Shown here one piece after another: positions 16,951-26,362 of a stretch of 61,189 bases of DNA. A program made the translations under genes and the position numbers. The DNA comes from Bacteroidales bacterium. Lineage in GTDB: Bacteria > Bacteroidota > Bacteroidia > Bacteroidales > VadinHA17. The stretch is taken from positions 1-61,189 of the forward strand of contig JALONR010000011.1 in NCBI GenBank assembly GCA_025454815.1, read 5' to 3'. The notes beneath the pieces are model-generated. The model saw only the letters and a list, made by a program, of their open reading frames with translations. It was not told where the DNA came from and searched no databases. The first letter of the stretch is position 1, and each line of letters starts with the position of its first letter.

Positions 16951-17565
16951 ATGCATATAGCCATAGCAGGCAACATTGGGTCAGGAAAAACGACCCTGGC
17001 CGGACTGCTTTCAAAACACTACGGCTGGCAGGCTCATTATGAGGATGTTGACGACAACCCATACCTGAATGATTTCTACGAGGACATGCAGAGATGGTCA
17101 TTCAACCTTCAGATCTACTTCCTCAATTCACGCTTCAGCCAGGTGCTCGAAATCAAAAAGGCAAAGAACACGATAGTGCAGGACCGCACCATATACGAAG
17201 ATGCATATATCTTCGCCCCCAACCTCCACGCAATGGGGCTTATGTCAACACGTGACTTTGAGAACTACTTCACCCTCTTCAAGCTGATGAGCTCCCTGGT
17301 TGAACCGCCTGATCTCCTGCTCTACCTGAGGGCATCAGTCCCGACACTGGTAAACCAGATCCAGAAAAGAGGCCGTGAATACGAAAGCTCAATCAGGCTT
17401 GACTACCTGAAAAGGCTAAACGAACGGTATGAGGCCTGGATCGAATCATACAAGCTGGGCAGGCTCCTGATCCTTGAAGCCGACTACTATGACTTCCCCG
17501 AAAACAAGGAACATCTCAGCGAGGTTATTGACAGGATAAATGCAGAGCTGCACGGACTGTTCTAG
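16951..17565 (+). CDS. Deoxynucleoside kinase family protein
   Basis: A 204-aa dNK family kinase (deoxyadenosine/deoxyguanosine/deoxycytidine kinase type) that phosphorylates salvaged deoxynucleosides. The P-loop GNIGSGKTT is at residues 7-15, the substrate-region YEDVDDNPYLNDFYED follows, the catalytic QDRTIYEDAYIFA is near residue 72, and the lid IQKRGREYESSI is further on. The exact substrate cannot be read from the sequence. A strong terminator follows the stop codon. Confidence 0.9.
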   Translation: MHIAIAGNIGSGKTTLAGLLSKHYGWQAHYEDVDDNPYLNDFYEDMQRWSFNLQIYFLNSRFSQVLEIKKAKNTIVQDRTIYEDAYIFAPNLHAMGLMSTRDFENYFTLFKLMSSLVEPPDLLLYLRASVPTLVNQIQKRGREYESSIRLDYLKRLNERYEAWIESYKLGRLLILEADYYDFPENKEHLSEVIDRINAELHGLF

Positions 17566-17571
17566 AAGTTG

Positions 17572-17601
17572 AAAAACCATCTGCATGATGGTTTTTTTTT
17601 T
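17572..17601 (+). terminator. Rho-independent terminator after the deoxynucleoside kinase gene
   Basis: AAAACCATC (17573-17581), loop TGCAT and GATGGTTTT (17587-17595) form a perfect 9-bp stem that runs into a T-tract ending at 17601. It separates the kinase gene from the M16 protease gene. Confidence 0.88.
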
Positions 17602-17604
17602 GCA

Positions 17605-17612
17605 TAACTTTG
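17605..17612 (+). promoter_or_regulatory. -7 element (TAACTTTG) for the M16 protease gene
   Basis: An exact TAnnTTTG match directly after the terminator, 49 nt before the ATG at 17661. Confidence 0.5.
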
Positions 17613-17660
17613 AGCCTGATAAGTGTTGTCAATGTCTCATAATTAGAAACATTAAAGATC

Positions 17661-20465
17661 ATGAAAAGATTTTTGACTTTAGTCATTCTGGCTGGTGCCT
17701 GCCTTTGGAGCACAGCCCAGGGCATAACGGAAAAAAACGTTCCGGTTGATCCCGCCTACAGAATAGGGAAACTGGAAAACGGCCTTACCTACTACATCCG
17801 CCATAATACGGAGCCTGTCGGCAGGGCAAGCTACTACATCATCCAGAACGTGGGATCCATCCTTGAAAAGGATGACCAGAATGGTCTGGCCCATTTCCTT
17901 GAACATATGGCCTTCAACGGCACCAGACACTTCCCCGGCAAGACCCTCCTCAGCACTCTCGAGAAAAACGGCGTTGCCTTCGGAAGAAACATCAATGCTT
18001 ACACAAGCTGGGACCAGACAGTCTATAATCTCAGCGACGTGCCTGTTGACAAGCCCGGACTGGTTGATACATGCCTCAGGATACTCGCTGACTGGTCTGA
18101 CTTCCTTACCCTCGATGAGGATGAGATAGACAAGGAACGGGGAGTCATTGTGGAGGAGTGGCGCAGCAGACGAAATGCGCAATGGAGGATGATGACGCAG
18201 ATGCTCCCGGTGCTGTTTGAAGGCTCAATGTATGCTGAACGCGATATCATCGGAGATACTGCAGTTATCAAAAACTTCAGGCCTGAGACCTTAAGGCAGT
18301 TCTACCACGACTGGTACCGAACTGACCTGCAGGCCATAGCGGTTGTAGGAGATATTGATGTGGATGAGACAGAAAGAAAAATCAAAACAATATTTTCATC
18401 CATTCCCGCAGTTGAAAACCCGATGCCAAGGCCGGAAAACCTGCTCGTGCCCAGGAAGGGAACAAGATACCTGCTCGTTACAGATCCTGAAGCCTCCCAG
18501 ACTTCAGTCAATCTTTTAATCATTGACAGCCAGCCTGATAAAAAGGCAAGGGATCTTGACTATATACGTGACGGATTTGTCACCTCCCTTATGAACAGCA
18601 TGATGAGTTCACGCTTCAGCGAGATCGTGCAGAAAGGTACACCCCCCTTCATAGGCGGAGCACTGGATTATGACTCATTCATCGCGAGACACTACAATGC
18701 CCTTACTCTTTCCGCCAGTGTCAGGGAAGGAGAAGAAGCCAGCGGCTTCGAGGCAGCCCTTACAGAGCTTGAGAGAGCACGCCGTCATGGCTTTACAAAA
18801 GGAGAACTAACAAGGGCAAAGGCAACCATGCTTTCCGGCTTCGAAAACCTTTACAAGCAGAAAGACAAGATCAGCAATGACGACTGGGCATCACAGATCG
18901 TGGACCATTTCACAACATCTGAGCCCATTCCTTCTCTTGACACGCAATATGATTATTACAGGGAAATCCTCCCGTCCATAACCACGGAAGAGGTGACAAA
19001 AAGGCTTCGTGAACTGGTTAAGGAGGATAACAGGTTTATCCTGATCCAGGGACCTGACGACAGGGAATATATGTCAGAGGCAGAAGCAATGGCCATAATT
19101 GAAAAGGTAGTATCTGCTGATATAAAACCTTACGAAGACATCACCGGTGGCACAGACCTCATATCTGAAGAACTGAAAGGAGCCGAAGTAATAAAAACCG
19201 TGACTCTCCCGCAGTTTGGTGCCACCGAATGGACACTCTCCAACGGTGCCAGGGTCATATTCAGACATGCCGATTACGAAAAGGACAATGTCAGCATCAG
19301 CGGGTATGCATTCGGCGGAACATCACTCTATCCTGATTCTCTTGTTCCCTCACTGAACCTGTTTCCGCAGGTCATCTCAATGTACGGGGCCGGCGAATAT
19401 GACAACGTGGCACTGACAAAACTGCTTGCCGGAAAGAAGGCGTCCGTTTCACTTGGCCTCCAGGAAACCATGCAGACAGTAAGCGGTTCTTCCACACCGA
19501 AGGATTTCGAGACCATGATGCAACTGCTATACCTGCGGATTGCACGCCCCAACTACAACAAGGAGGCATATGACGCAATCATCGGAAGGTACACCGCGGT
19601 GGTCACAATGATGCAGAAAGACCCGAACAAGATGATGTCTGACAGTCTCTCCATGAATATGACCGGTTACCATCCGAGAACATTCCTGCGCACTCCGGAA
19701 TCAATGAAACTCATCAGTTATGAAGATGTCAATCATATCTATGAAACTGCATTTGATGATGCCTCGGCCTTTACCTTCTTTATTACCGGGAACATAGAGG
19801 AAGAGATGGCACGCAAGATGGCCTCGCTTTATATAGGATCTCTCCCTTCAAAACACATCCCGGAAACCTACAGGAATCTTGGCATGAACCAGCCGGAGGG
19901 AACCGTCAGGAAGGAAATTCCCGTGCCGCTTGCAGTGCCCAAGGCCACCGTGGTGATCAGTTATTCCGCAAAAACAAAATACGACCCCTTTAACAACCTC
20001 TCAATGGATGTCCTGAAGGGTATCCTCGACCTTGTTTATACAGAGAAGGTGCGTGAGGAACAGGGAGGGACCTACGGAGTAAGCATCAATGCCACATCAC
20101 AGAAGAGACCGGAAGAAAAGGCCTCACTCCTGGTAGCCTTTGAGTGTGACCCGGAAAGAGCAGCCGAGCTCAGGCAGATCATATTTAATGAACTCGAAGC
20201 AATTTCCAAAAACGGTCCCAAACAGGTAGACCTTGAAAAGACTGTCAGCAATATGCTCAAAACCCGCGAGGAAGCCTCACAGCATAACAGCTACTGGGCA
20301 AATATCATACGGTCATACTACCTGACAGGTTATGACAATAATGACAACAGAAACTACTCCGATATCCTTAATAAGCTCACTGTCAAGGATATGAAGAAGG
20401 TTGTAAAGAAATTCCTGTCTAAAGCTGACCTTCTGGAACTGGTTTTCGTTCCGGAGAAGAAATAA
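17661..20465 (+). CDS. M16 family zinc metallopeptidase, exported
   Basis: A 934-aa insulinase-like (PqqL-type) protease with a signal peptide (MKRFLTLVILAGACLWSTAQG). The first M16 half carries the inverted zinc motif HFLEHMAFNGTRHF near residue 74, and the third ligand lies in the acidic segment ERGVIVEEW near residue 160. A second, inactive M16-like half follows, with the typical EEQGGTYGVSINAT segment near residue 800. Full-length single-chain enzymes of this size are common in Bacteroidota. It is expected in the periplasm and to degrade peptides. Its 3' end overlaps the convergent hydrolase gene by 47 nt. Confidence 0.92.
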   Translation: MKRFLTLVILAGACLWSTAQGITEKNVPVDPAYRIGKLENGLTYYIRHNTEPVGRASYYIIQNVGSILEKDDQNGLAHFLEHMAFNGTRHFPGKTLLSTLEKNGVAFGRNINAYTSWDQTVYNLSDVPVDKPGLVDTCLRILADWSDFLTLDEDEIDKERGVIVEEWRSRRNAQWRMMTQMLPVLFEGSMYAERDIIGDTAVIKNFRPETLRQFYHDWYRTDLQAIAVVGDIDVDETERKIKTIFSSIPAVENPMPRPENLLVPRKGTRYLLVTDPEASQTSVNLLIIDSQPDKKARDLDYIRDGFVTSLMNSMMSSRFSEIVQKGTPPFIGGALDYDSFIARHYNALTLSASVREGEEASGFEAALTELERARRHGFTKGELTRAKATMLSGFENLYKQKDKISNDDWASQIVDHFTTSEPIPSLDTQYDYYREILPSITTEEVTKRLRELVKEDNRFILIQGPDDREYMSEAEAMAIIEKVVSADIKPYEDITGGTDLISEELKGAEVIKTVTLPQFGATEWTLSNGARVIFRHADYEKDNVSISGYAFGGTSLYPDSLVPSLNLFPQVISMYGAGEYDNVALTKLLAGKKASVSLGLQETMQTVSGSSTPKDFETMMQLLYLRIARPNYNKEAYDAIIGRYTAVVTMMQKDPNKMMSDSLSMNMTGYHPRTFLRTPESMKLISYEDVNHIYETAFDDASAFTFFITGNIEEEMARKMASLYIGSLPSKHIPETYRNLGMNQPEGTVRKEIPVPLAVPKATVVISYSAKTKYDPFNNLSMDVLKGILDLVYTEKVREEQGGTYGVSINATSQKRPEEKASLLVAFECDPERAAELRQIIFNELEAISKNGPKQVDLEKTVSNMLKTREEASQHNSYWANIIRSYYLTGYDNNDNRNYSDILNKLTVKDMKKVVKKFLSKADLLELVFVPEKK

Positions 20466-21357
20466 AGCTGCAGATCTCACGGCCTGGCTCGGCGCTGTGA
20501 GTTCTTTTGTTGTCCTCCATATCGATACACCGTGCACCGGGTATAAGGCTTGCTATCTCCTGCCCCTCTCCGTGGCTGTGGAAGCGGTCTTTTGAAGCCA
20601 CTATCACCAGCGCTGGGACCGTTATCTGTTCAAGGCATCCCTTCATCCGGTAACGGCTCAGCTGCCTTACAGCCATCCCCAGCCTGACCGGTTCTGCAGT
20701 GTCAAGATTCCGGCAGTTTATGAGGTACATCTCCTCATCAGAGCTGACGTCGATGATAAATGTTCTCATGTACCATTTGACAAATGGCACCACGGGACGG
20801 TACAGGTATTTTACCAGGCGGGAAAAGATAAGAGCTAACCGGTTAAAGGGAAAGGAACTGTTGGGCTCAATCAGGATAATCGCTTCCGGCTTGCGCCTGA
20901 GACGGGGGAATGCCTCGGCAATAACCGTGGCCCCGAGTGAGTATCCTGCCATTACATAAGGAGTACCCACGGGAATTCCCATCCCGGCAAAATGCACTAT
21001 GTCTGAAGTTATTTCATCTACGAAAAAACTGTGATCCTGACTGATTTTTGCAGTGCTTTTTTCGCGGGTTTCAACATAGATTACGGTATGACTCCGGGTG
21101 AGTTCAACAAGCGTCCCCCTGAAGTTTTCAATGATTGAAACAAACCCGGGCAGGAAGAGAATTGCCGGGGCATCAGCAGCCTCCGGCGGCGAGAAAACCA
21201 CTGTCAGCAGTTCCACCCCTGTGGGAAGAGGAACATATTCAGCCCTGTAAGTTGCCCCCTCGTGGCAGAAGGGAAAGTAGTCGCGCCTTACCGGATCTTC
21301 TTTCATTTCATTCATCCGCGCAATATTACGAATATTTTGATTCCCGAACAGACCCAC
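20419..21357 (-). CDS. Alpha/beta hydrolase family protein
   Basis: Up to 312 aa; internal ATGs at 21315 and 21306 are plausible starts because the conserved fold begins at about residue 25. The nucleophile elbow is GYSLGAT (about residue 166), an Asp lies in VIVASKDRFHSHGEG and the His in NKRTHSAEPG, a complete Ser-Asp-His triad. The oxyanion region is LFLPGFVSIIENFRG. There is no signal peptide. The substrate is unknown. The 3' end overlaps the convergent M16 gene, and the promoter region is shared with the divergent metallophosphoesterase gene. Confidence 0.8.
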   Translation of the reverse strand: MGLFGNQNIRNIARMNEMKEDPVRRDYFPFCHEGATYRAEYVPLPTGVELLTVVFSPPEAADAPAILFLPGFVSIIENFRGTLVELTRSHTVIYVETREKSTAKISQDHSFFVDEITSDIVHFAGMGIPVGTPYVMAGYSLGATVIAEAFPRLRRKPEAIILIEPNSSFPFNRLALIFSRLVKYLYRPVVPFVKWYMRTFIIDVSSDEEMYLINCRNLDTAEPVRLGMAVRQLSRYRMKGCLEQITVPALVIVASKDRFHSHGEGQEIASLIPGARCIDMEDNKRTHSAEPGREICSFISSPERKPVPEGQL

Positions 21358-21442
21358 AGGCAGATGTATAACTATTGACCAATTCTGTGTAACTTGGTAA
21401 AAATTACAGATCCCGGGATGAATTCACAGCCCGGGCAATAAA

Positions 21443-22210
21443 ATGAAACTGGGAATTATTACTGATATTCATGAGAATGTCAGCTCCCTTGAGACTGTGC
21501 TCAGACTTGCGGAAGATGGCCGCTACGATCATCTCGCATGCCTGGGTGACATCGTGGGCTATGATAACAGGTTTACCGGATATGGATTCAGCAGAAGCGC
21601 CCGACGCTGTATATCACTTGTCAGATCAACCTGCCGCTGGGTGGTTGCCGGTAACCATGACCTGTTTGCAGCTTCACGCCACCCTTCCTGGGTCAACGGA
21701 TTCACCTACCCGGCTGACTGGTTCAAAATGACATCAGCCGAGAAAAGAGCTGCTTCAGACGGAATGGTCTGGACCTACGACACGGAAATACCGGGAGACC
21801 TGGAAGATGACGACCTGGAATACATAAGGTCGCTTCCGGAGTTTGCGATTATCAATGACTCCGTTCCCGGAATCCTGCTGTCACATTACATATGCCCCGA
21901 CTTCAGCGGATCAACCACCCGCACGGTATTGAAACAAAAACACCTGCATGACCTGTGGGGTTTCATGAACCATAATGATCTGAGGTTTTCACTGTCAGGT
22001 CACTTTCATAAACCCCATGCATGTTTCGCACACAGGCATACTCTTCCGTTTTTCAGAGCCTTCCATTCGGTACCGGGAGAACGTATCTTCCTGGGTGATG
22101 ATATCACGATGGTACTGCTGCCCCCGGTGACCGGGGTGAAGGGACGAGCCAGCTTTGCCATGCTCGATACCGCATCGGGAATACTCAGCCTGGTTCATCA
22201 ACGGACTTAA
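21443..22210 (+). CDS. Metallophosphoesterase (calcineurin-like)
   Basis: A 255-aa calcineurin-like phosphoesterase with all dinuclear-metal motifs: TDIHEN (residues 7-12), LGDIVGYD, AGNHDLF, LSHYICPD and SGHFHKPH. It resembles the YfcE/diadenosine-tetraphosphatase-like group with a YxxxG-type fold, and the substrate is unknown. Its stop lies 12 nt before the Cache/PAS/CBS sensor gene, so the two are probably co-transcribed and may be functionally linked. Confidence 0.88.
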   Translation: MKLGIITDIHENVSSLETVLRLAEDGRYDHLACLGDIVGYDNRFTGYGFSRSARRCISLVRSTCRWVVAGNHDLFAASRHPSWVNGFTYPADWFKMTSAEKRAASDGMVWTYDTEIPGDLEDDDLEYIRSLPEFAIINDSVPGILLSHYICPDFSGSTTRTVLKQKHLHDLWGFMNHNDLRFSLSGHFHKPHACFAHRHTLPFFRAFHSVPGERIFLGDDITMVLLPPVTGVKGRASFAMLDTASGILSLVHQRT

Positions 22211-22222
22211 AAAGGGATCGCA

Positions 22223-25084
22223 ATGAATGCATTAAGAAAAGACGGAAAAAGGAGGCTGTTCATTGTAAAGATAGATTTGCCCGCTCTCCTGGCAATCTTC
22301 CTCTTTGCCGGTATGATATTCCTCTATCTTATCCCCCTTTTCGAGAAGGTGATGATGGACAGGAAGAGAGATCTTATACATGAGATTACCAGCTCGGCCT
22401 ACAGCCTTCTGGAACACTTTCAGTCACTGGAGGAATCAGGCCGGCTCGATACCGCTGAGGCCATGAACCTGGCAATATCGGCAATCAGTAATTTACGATA
22501 TGGCGAAGAACAAAAGGACTACTTCTGGATAACCGACAGGCATCCCAGGATGATTGTTCATCCTTACAGGCCCGACCTTAACGGTACCGACCTGACTGAT
22601 TTCCGGGACTCGGCAGGCAAAAAGGTTTTTGTCGAATTTGTTAAGGCCGTTTCAGCCACCGGGGAAAGTTATGTAGATTACATGTGGCAGTGGAATGATG
22701 ACTCTACCAGGATAGTACCCAAACTCTCATATGTGAGGCTTTTTGAGCCATGGGGCTGGGTAATGGGTACAGGGATTTACATAGAGGATGTCAAGACCGA
22801 AATAAGGAAACTGGAGATGAAGGCCCTGATCATCACAGGACTGTTCGGACTCGTGATATTTGCGTTGCTTCTTGCCATATCACGGCAGAGCCACACAATC
22901 GAGGAAAAGAGGAGCAGGGCAGAAGAAGAACTCAGGAGATCAAGGGAACTATACCGGACACTTGCCGAAGCAGCTACCGAGGGGGTTATCATCTGGTCGG
23001 GGCAGGGATTGCAGGCAAACAAAACCCTGCTTTCCTGGGCAGGCTTGACAGAGGATGAGCTAAGAGAAAAACCCTTATCCGGGATTCTGAATTCCGAAGA
23101 GACAATCCTGGGTGATGATCCGGTTGCAGTCTACAATGATTTGAATTCGAGGCAATACATAAGATGTACTCTCAGAAACAAAGATGGCAGTCTTATCGAT
23201 TCCCATGCAGACCTATCCAGGATTGAGATGGGTGATCAGAATGCGGTTCTGATTGTACTAAGACCTGTCAAAGGTTTTTCCGGCGGCACAGGCTTTATTC
23301 CCTCTGCCAGTTTGTTTGAAAAGGCACCTGTTGGGTTCTTCCGTCTCTCTTTCAGAAAAAAAGTCAGAATAATCAATGTAACGGAAACAGTGCCGGCAAT
23401 GCTTGGCTACAGGGATCTCCATGAAATGAGCCAGCAAGGAATAGAATCCCTCTTTTCCGACAGGATACAGCTTGAACATCTGAAAGAGATGGTAAGCGCC
23501 GGCAGGAATATCCCGGGCACCAGTGCATTGCTGCGAAAAAAGGATGGCAGCCTTCTGTGGGCACAGATCACCGTTATCGTTCCCGCAGGTGAAGATGAGG
23601 AGAAGATTCTTGACGGAATGATTGAACCACTATCCCCATCTGAAGTAAAAGGTGAGCTTAGGGTAAACGGTTATGGTGAGTTTGCTGCTGTATTCATTTC
23701 AGCCGCACCGGTTACTGCTGTTATGAAGCCACCTCTTAACTGTCCGGGAAACACGCCGCTCTCAATGGCAATCAGACTGATGAAGGAAAACGGCACCACC
23801 GGGGTTGTGGTATTGAACAATGAGGGAGTGCCAATGGGGACAGCTGATGCCGGAATGATAGGTTTTGCCCTTGCTGAGGGAGCTTCACCTGACTCAGGGG
23901 TATACCGTGTCATGCAGTCACCACCCATATTTATCCGAAGTGAATCAACCATTGCCGAAGCCCGTGCGGCAATTGGCAGGAGTGTTTCAGGTGCATTGCT
24001 GGTCACAGGGCCTGATAACAGGGTGAATGGCATAATCACGAATGAGGAGCTTGTTCATGCCTCATTGCTGGCGCCAGCCGTTGCGCTCAATGATATTGCC
24101 GATGCGGTGTCGGTTAACGGGCTGAATAAGGCCTGGATGAAAATCCGCCGGTCTGTGGCAGTAATGATTGCAGGCAAGGCTGACCCCTCTACAGTATCAG
24201 AAGTAATATCATCCGTGGCGGATGCCATCTGCAGGAGAACAATTGAACTGAGCATCGCAGAGGCCGGAGAGCCTCCGTGCCGGTATGCCTTCATCCAGAC
24301 CGGAAGTGCCGGAAGAAGGGAACAAACCCTGCTGACCGACCAGGATAATGCCATAATATTTGAAGATCTTGAGGGGACACAACGGCTTAAAGCCGAAAAA
24401 TACTTCCTGTCACTGGGAACCCGTGTAAATGAAATGCTTGACGAAGTGGGCTTCCATAAATGCCGGGGAGGGAATATGGCAGGAAACCCGAAGTGGTGCC
24501 AGCCCTATTCACAATGGAAACGCTATTTCTCTGACTGGATCAGGGTTCCCGGTCCGTCAGAAATTCTTGATGTAACCATATTCTTTGATTTTCGTTTCTG
24601 CCATGGTGATGAATCAATTTGCCGCAATCTTCGTGAATTCGTCAGCAACAATTTGAAGACGAACGATATATACTTTCACCATATGTCAGCTGCACTGAAG
24701 GAATTCAACCCGTCGCAGTCACTACTTACTGAGAACGCTACTGATATAAAGCGGCTGATCATGCCTCTCGCTGGCATAATCCGGATGTATGCACTCAGAC
24801 ATGGGCTGGAAGGACTCTCAACAACTGAACGGATTATGGGACTCCACCAGGGGAATCACATCAGCCGGGACCTCCTGCTTGATGCCCTCAGGGCATGGAC
24901 TGACCTGGCATCAATACGGTTTACCCGGCAGGCAGATTGCCTTGTTTCCGGATCAGAACCGGACAACATTGTCGATTTCAGGCTCGCATATGCACACCTC
25001 CAGCCATTCGCATCGGGGGCAATTGATACTATCAATGACCTTATGCTGAAGGCCGGAAATGATTTTCATTCCGGAACACTCTAA
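22223..25084 (+). CDS. Membrane sensor fusion: Cache, PAS, PAS, CBS pair, DUF294 nucleotidyltransferase
   Basis: A 953-aa protein. Order: TM helix (about 14-36); extracytoplasmic single Cache domain (about 40-185, YFWITDRHPRMIVHP and PWGWVMGTGIYIEDV); TM helix (about 195-217); coiled coil; PAS (about 245-360); PAS (about 375-480); CBS pair (about 495-625); DUF294/GlnD-like nucleotidyltransferase (about 640-790) with QTGSAGRREQTLLTDQDNA; and DUF294_C. CBS-DUF294 proteins are known companions of the VC_2705-type acetate symporters, normally without the Cache and PAS part. I infer a receptor that senses a small extracellular ligand and controls the symporter encoded nearby. Its 3' end overlaps the convergent porin gene by 4 nt. 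Confidence 0.85.
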   Translation: MNALRKDGKRRLFIVKIDLPALLAIFLFAGMIFLYLIPLFEKVMMDRKRDLIHEITSSAYSLLEHFQSLEESGRLDTAEAMNLAISAISNLRYGEEQKDYFWITDRHPRMIVHPYRPDLNGTDLTDFRDSAGKKVFVEFVKAVSATGESYVDYMWQWNDDSTRIVPKLSYVRLFEPWGWVMGTGIYIEDVKTEIRKLEMKALIITGLFGLVIFALLLAISRQSHTIEEKRSRAEEELRRSRELYRTLAEAATEGVIIWSGQGLQANKTLLSWAGLTEDELREKPLSGILNSEETILGDDPVAVYNDLNSRQYIRCTLRNKDGSLIDSHADLSRIEMGDQNAVLIVLRPVKGFSGGTGFIPSASLFEKAPVGFFRLSFRKKVRIINVTETVPAMLGYRDLHEMSQQGIESLFSDRIQLEHLKEMVSAGRNIPGTSALLRKKDGSLLWAQITVIVPAGEDEEKILDGMIEPLSPSEVKGELRVNGYGEFAAVFISAAPVTAVMKPPLNCPGNTPLSMAIRLMKENGTTGVVVLNNEGVPMGTADAGMIGFALAEGASPDSGVYRVMQSPPIFIRSESTIAEARAAIGRSVSGALLVTGPDNRVNGIITNEELVHASLLAPAVALNDIADAVSVNGLNKAWMKIRRSVAVMIAGKADPSTVSEVISSVADAICRRTIELSIAEAGEPPCRYAFIQTGSAGRREQTLLTDQDNAIIFEDLEGTQRLKAEKYFLSLGTRVNEMLDEVGFHKCRGGNMAGNPKWCQPYSQWKRYFSDWIRVPGPSEILDVTIFFDFRFCHGDESICRNLREFVSNNLKTNDIYFHHMSAALKEFNPSQSLLTENATDIKRLIMPLAGIIRMYALRHGLEGLSTTERIMGLHQGNHISRDLLLDALRAWTDLASIRFTRQADCLVSGSEPDNIVDFRLAYAHLQPFASGAIDTINDLMLKAGNDFHSGTL

Positions 25085-26328
25085 AACCTGTAAATGGCAC
25101 TCAGCAGCACCCTGATATTATTCACTGTATGAGTCTCCGTCACAGTGCCGTCATCCTGCCTGGTGCCGTAGGCAGCCATGGTACTCTCAAGTTCCGCAGC
25201 CAGGCTCAGCTTACCCTCTGTGACGACTATCCTGGGTGATACCCGGAACAGATGGTCTATATCGGTGCCACGACCAAAAACGGCTCCTGTGATCTGATCT
25301 TTTGCACCCAGGTTTTTGCTGTACCCTGAGAAAATCCCGAATACCGCCTTCTTTCCGTTGGTGGTGATATCAGCCCAGAAGCTCGTGCTGTTGATGGTTG
25401 TCCATTCCCTGGTCTGCATGAGTTCATTCGTGATACCCGATACACCGTACCCTCCGAGCATTACCATGTCACTTCCGTTTTCGCTGTAGACACCCATCAG
25501 GGAAATATTCACCGGCCTGGTCTTAACCTTAACGGTTGCAAACGCTGCCAGCCCGGAAACGGTGGCATCAGTCTCATAGTTGGCAGGACTCTTCAATTCG
25601 GGCCTGATAACCTTGTAATCAATACCGGTCCATGCTGTCAGATGTTCTCCGGCCGGAAGCTTAAGCTGAAGATGAACCCCCGGCAATCCACTGTTCCTGA
25701 TATACTTGCTGCTGTTGCCGTCAGGACCTGACGAGGTGAAATCACGCTGCGTATAGGCAGCCAGCACCAGGTTGACTTTCCCCGGCTTCAGGGTGAGCCG
25801 CACCTGCGGATTCCGGCTGAACGGAACAAAAGGTGCACCGGTATTGAAGCTTACTGTTCCCGGAAAATTCTCTGCAGGGAACATAGGATGCCAGTATTGC
25901 CCTGTGAGCAGGACTGCCTTTGGCCATTCCATCCTTACATAGGCATGCCGGAGCCTGAGGCCGTTAAGGTCACTTTCACCCGTACCGAAAAACTCTGCCT
26001 CCACGGCACCGGCAATTTTTGCCCCGAAAGCGTCAGGACCGTTAATATCTGCCCTGACACGTGTCTGGATGTTCAGTATATGAAAGGAAGGATTTGCGTT
26101 CAGGTCATTCATTCCTTCGTCATAAAGAATGTCATCAGGATACAGGTAAAAGTGACCCTCCCTGATACCGTTGGCAGCAGAAGACTGCCTCGAGTCATAA
26201 AAAATATCGGTTTTTACAAATCCTGATAACCTGATAACCTGCACCGGCCCTTCCTCCTTCTCCTGTGCCGCAACCGGCTGAAGAAGGAGCGGGATACAAA
26301 CTAAAAGTATGGGAATACGATTCATCAT
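25081..26328 (-). CDS. DcaP-like outer-membrane porin
   Basis: From ATG 26328 (a second ATG is at 26325) the protein is about 415 aa with a signal peptide (MMNRIPILLVCIPLLLQPVAAQ). It opens with GFVKTDIFYDSRQS, has amphipathic beta strands such as RLRHAYVRMEWPKAVLLTG and ends in an aromatic residue (SAIYRF), as expected for a BAM-inserted barrel. The pattern is that of DcaP-like porins, which take up small dicarboxylates or other organic acids. The frame is open further upstream (to 26460), but that would overlap the TPR-like gene and lacks a signal sequence. It is the last gene of the symporter operon. Confidence 0.82.
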   Translation of the reverse strand: MMNRIPILLVCIPLLLQPVAAQEKEEGPVQVIRLSGFVKTDIFYDSRQSSAANGIREGHFYLYPDDILYDEGMNDLNANPSFHILNIQTRVRADINGPDAFGAKIAGAVEAEFFGTGESDLNGLRLRHAYVRMEWPKAVLLTGQYWHPMFPAENFPGTVSFNTGAPFVPFSRNPQVRLTLKPGKVNLVLAAYTQRDFTSSGPDGNSSKYIRNSGLPGVHLQLKLPAGEHLTAWTGIDYKVIRPELKSPANYETDATVSGLAAFATVKVKTRPVNISLMGVYSENGSDMVMLGGYGVSGITNELMQTREWTTINSTSFWADITTNGKKAVFGIFSGYSKNLGAKDQITGAVFGRGTDIDHLFRVSPRIVVTEGKLSLAAELESTMAAYGTRQDDGTVTETHTVNNIRVLLSAIYRF

Positions 26329-26362
26329 ATATCTGTTAAAATATTCGTTAATCCTCAAATTA

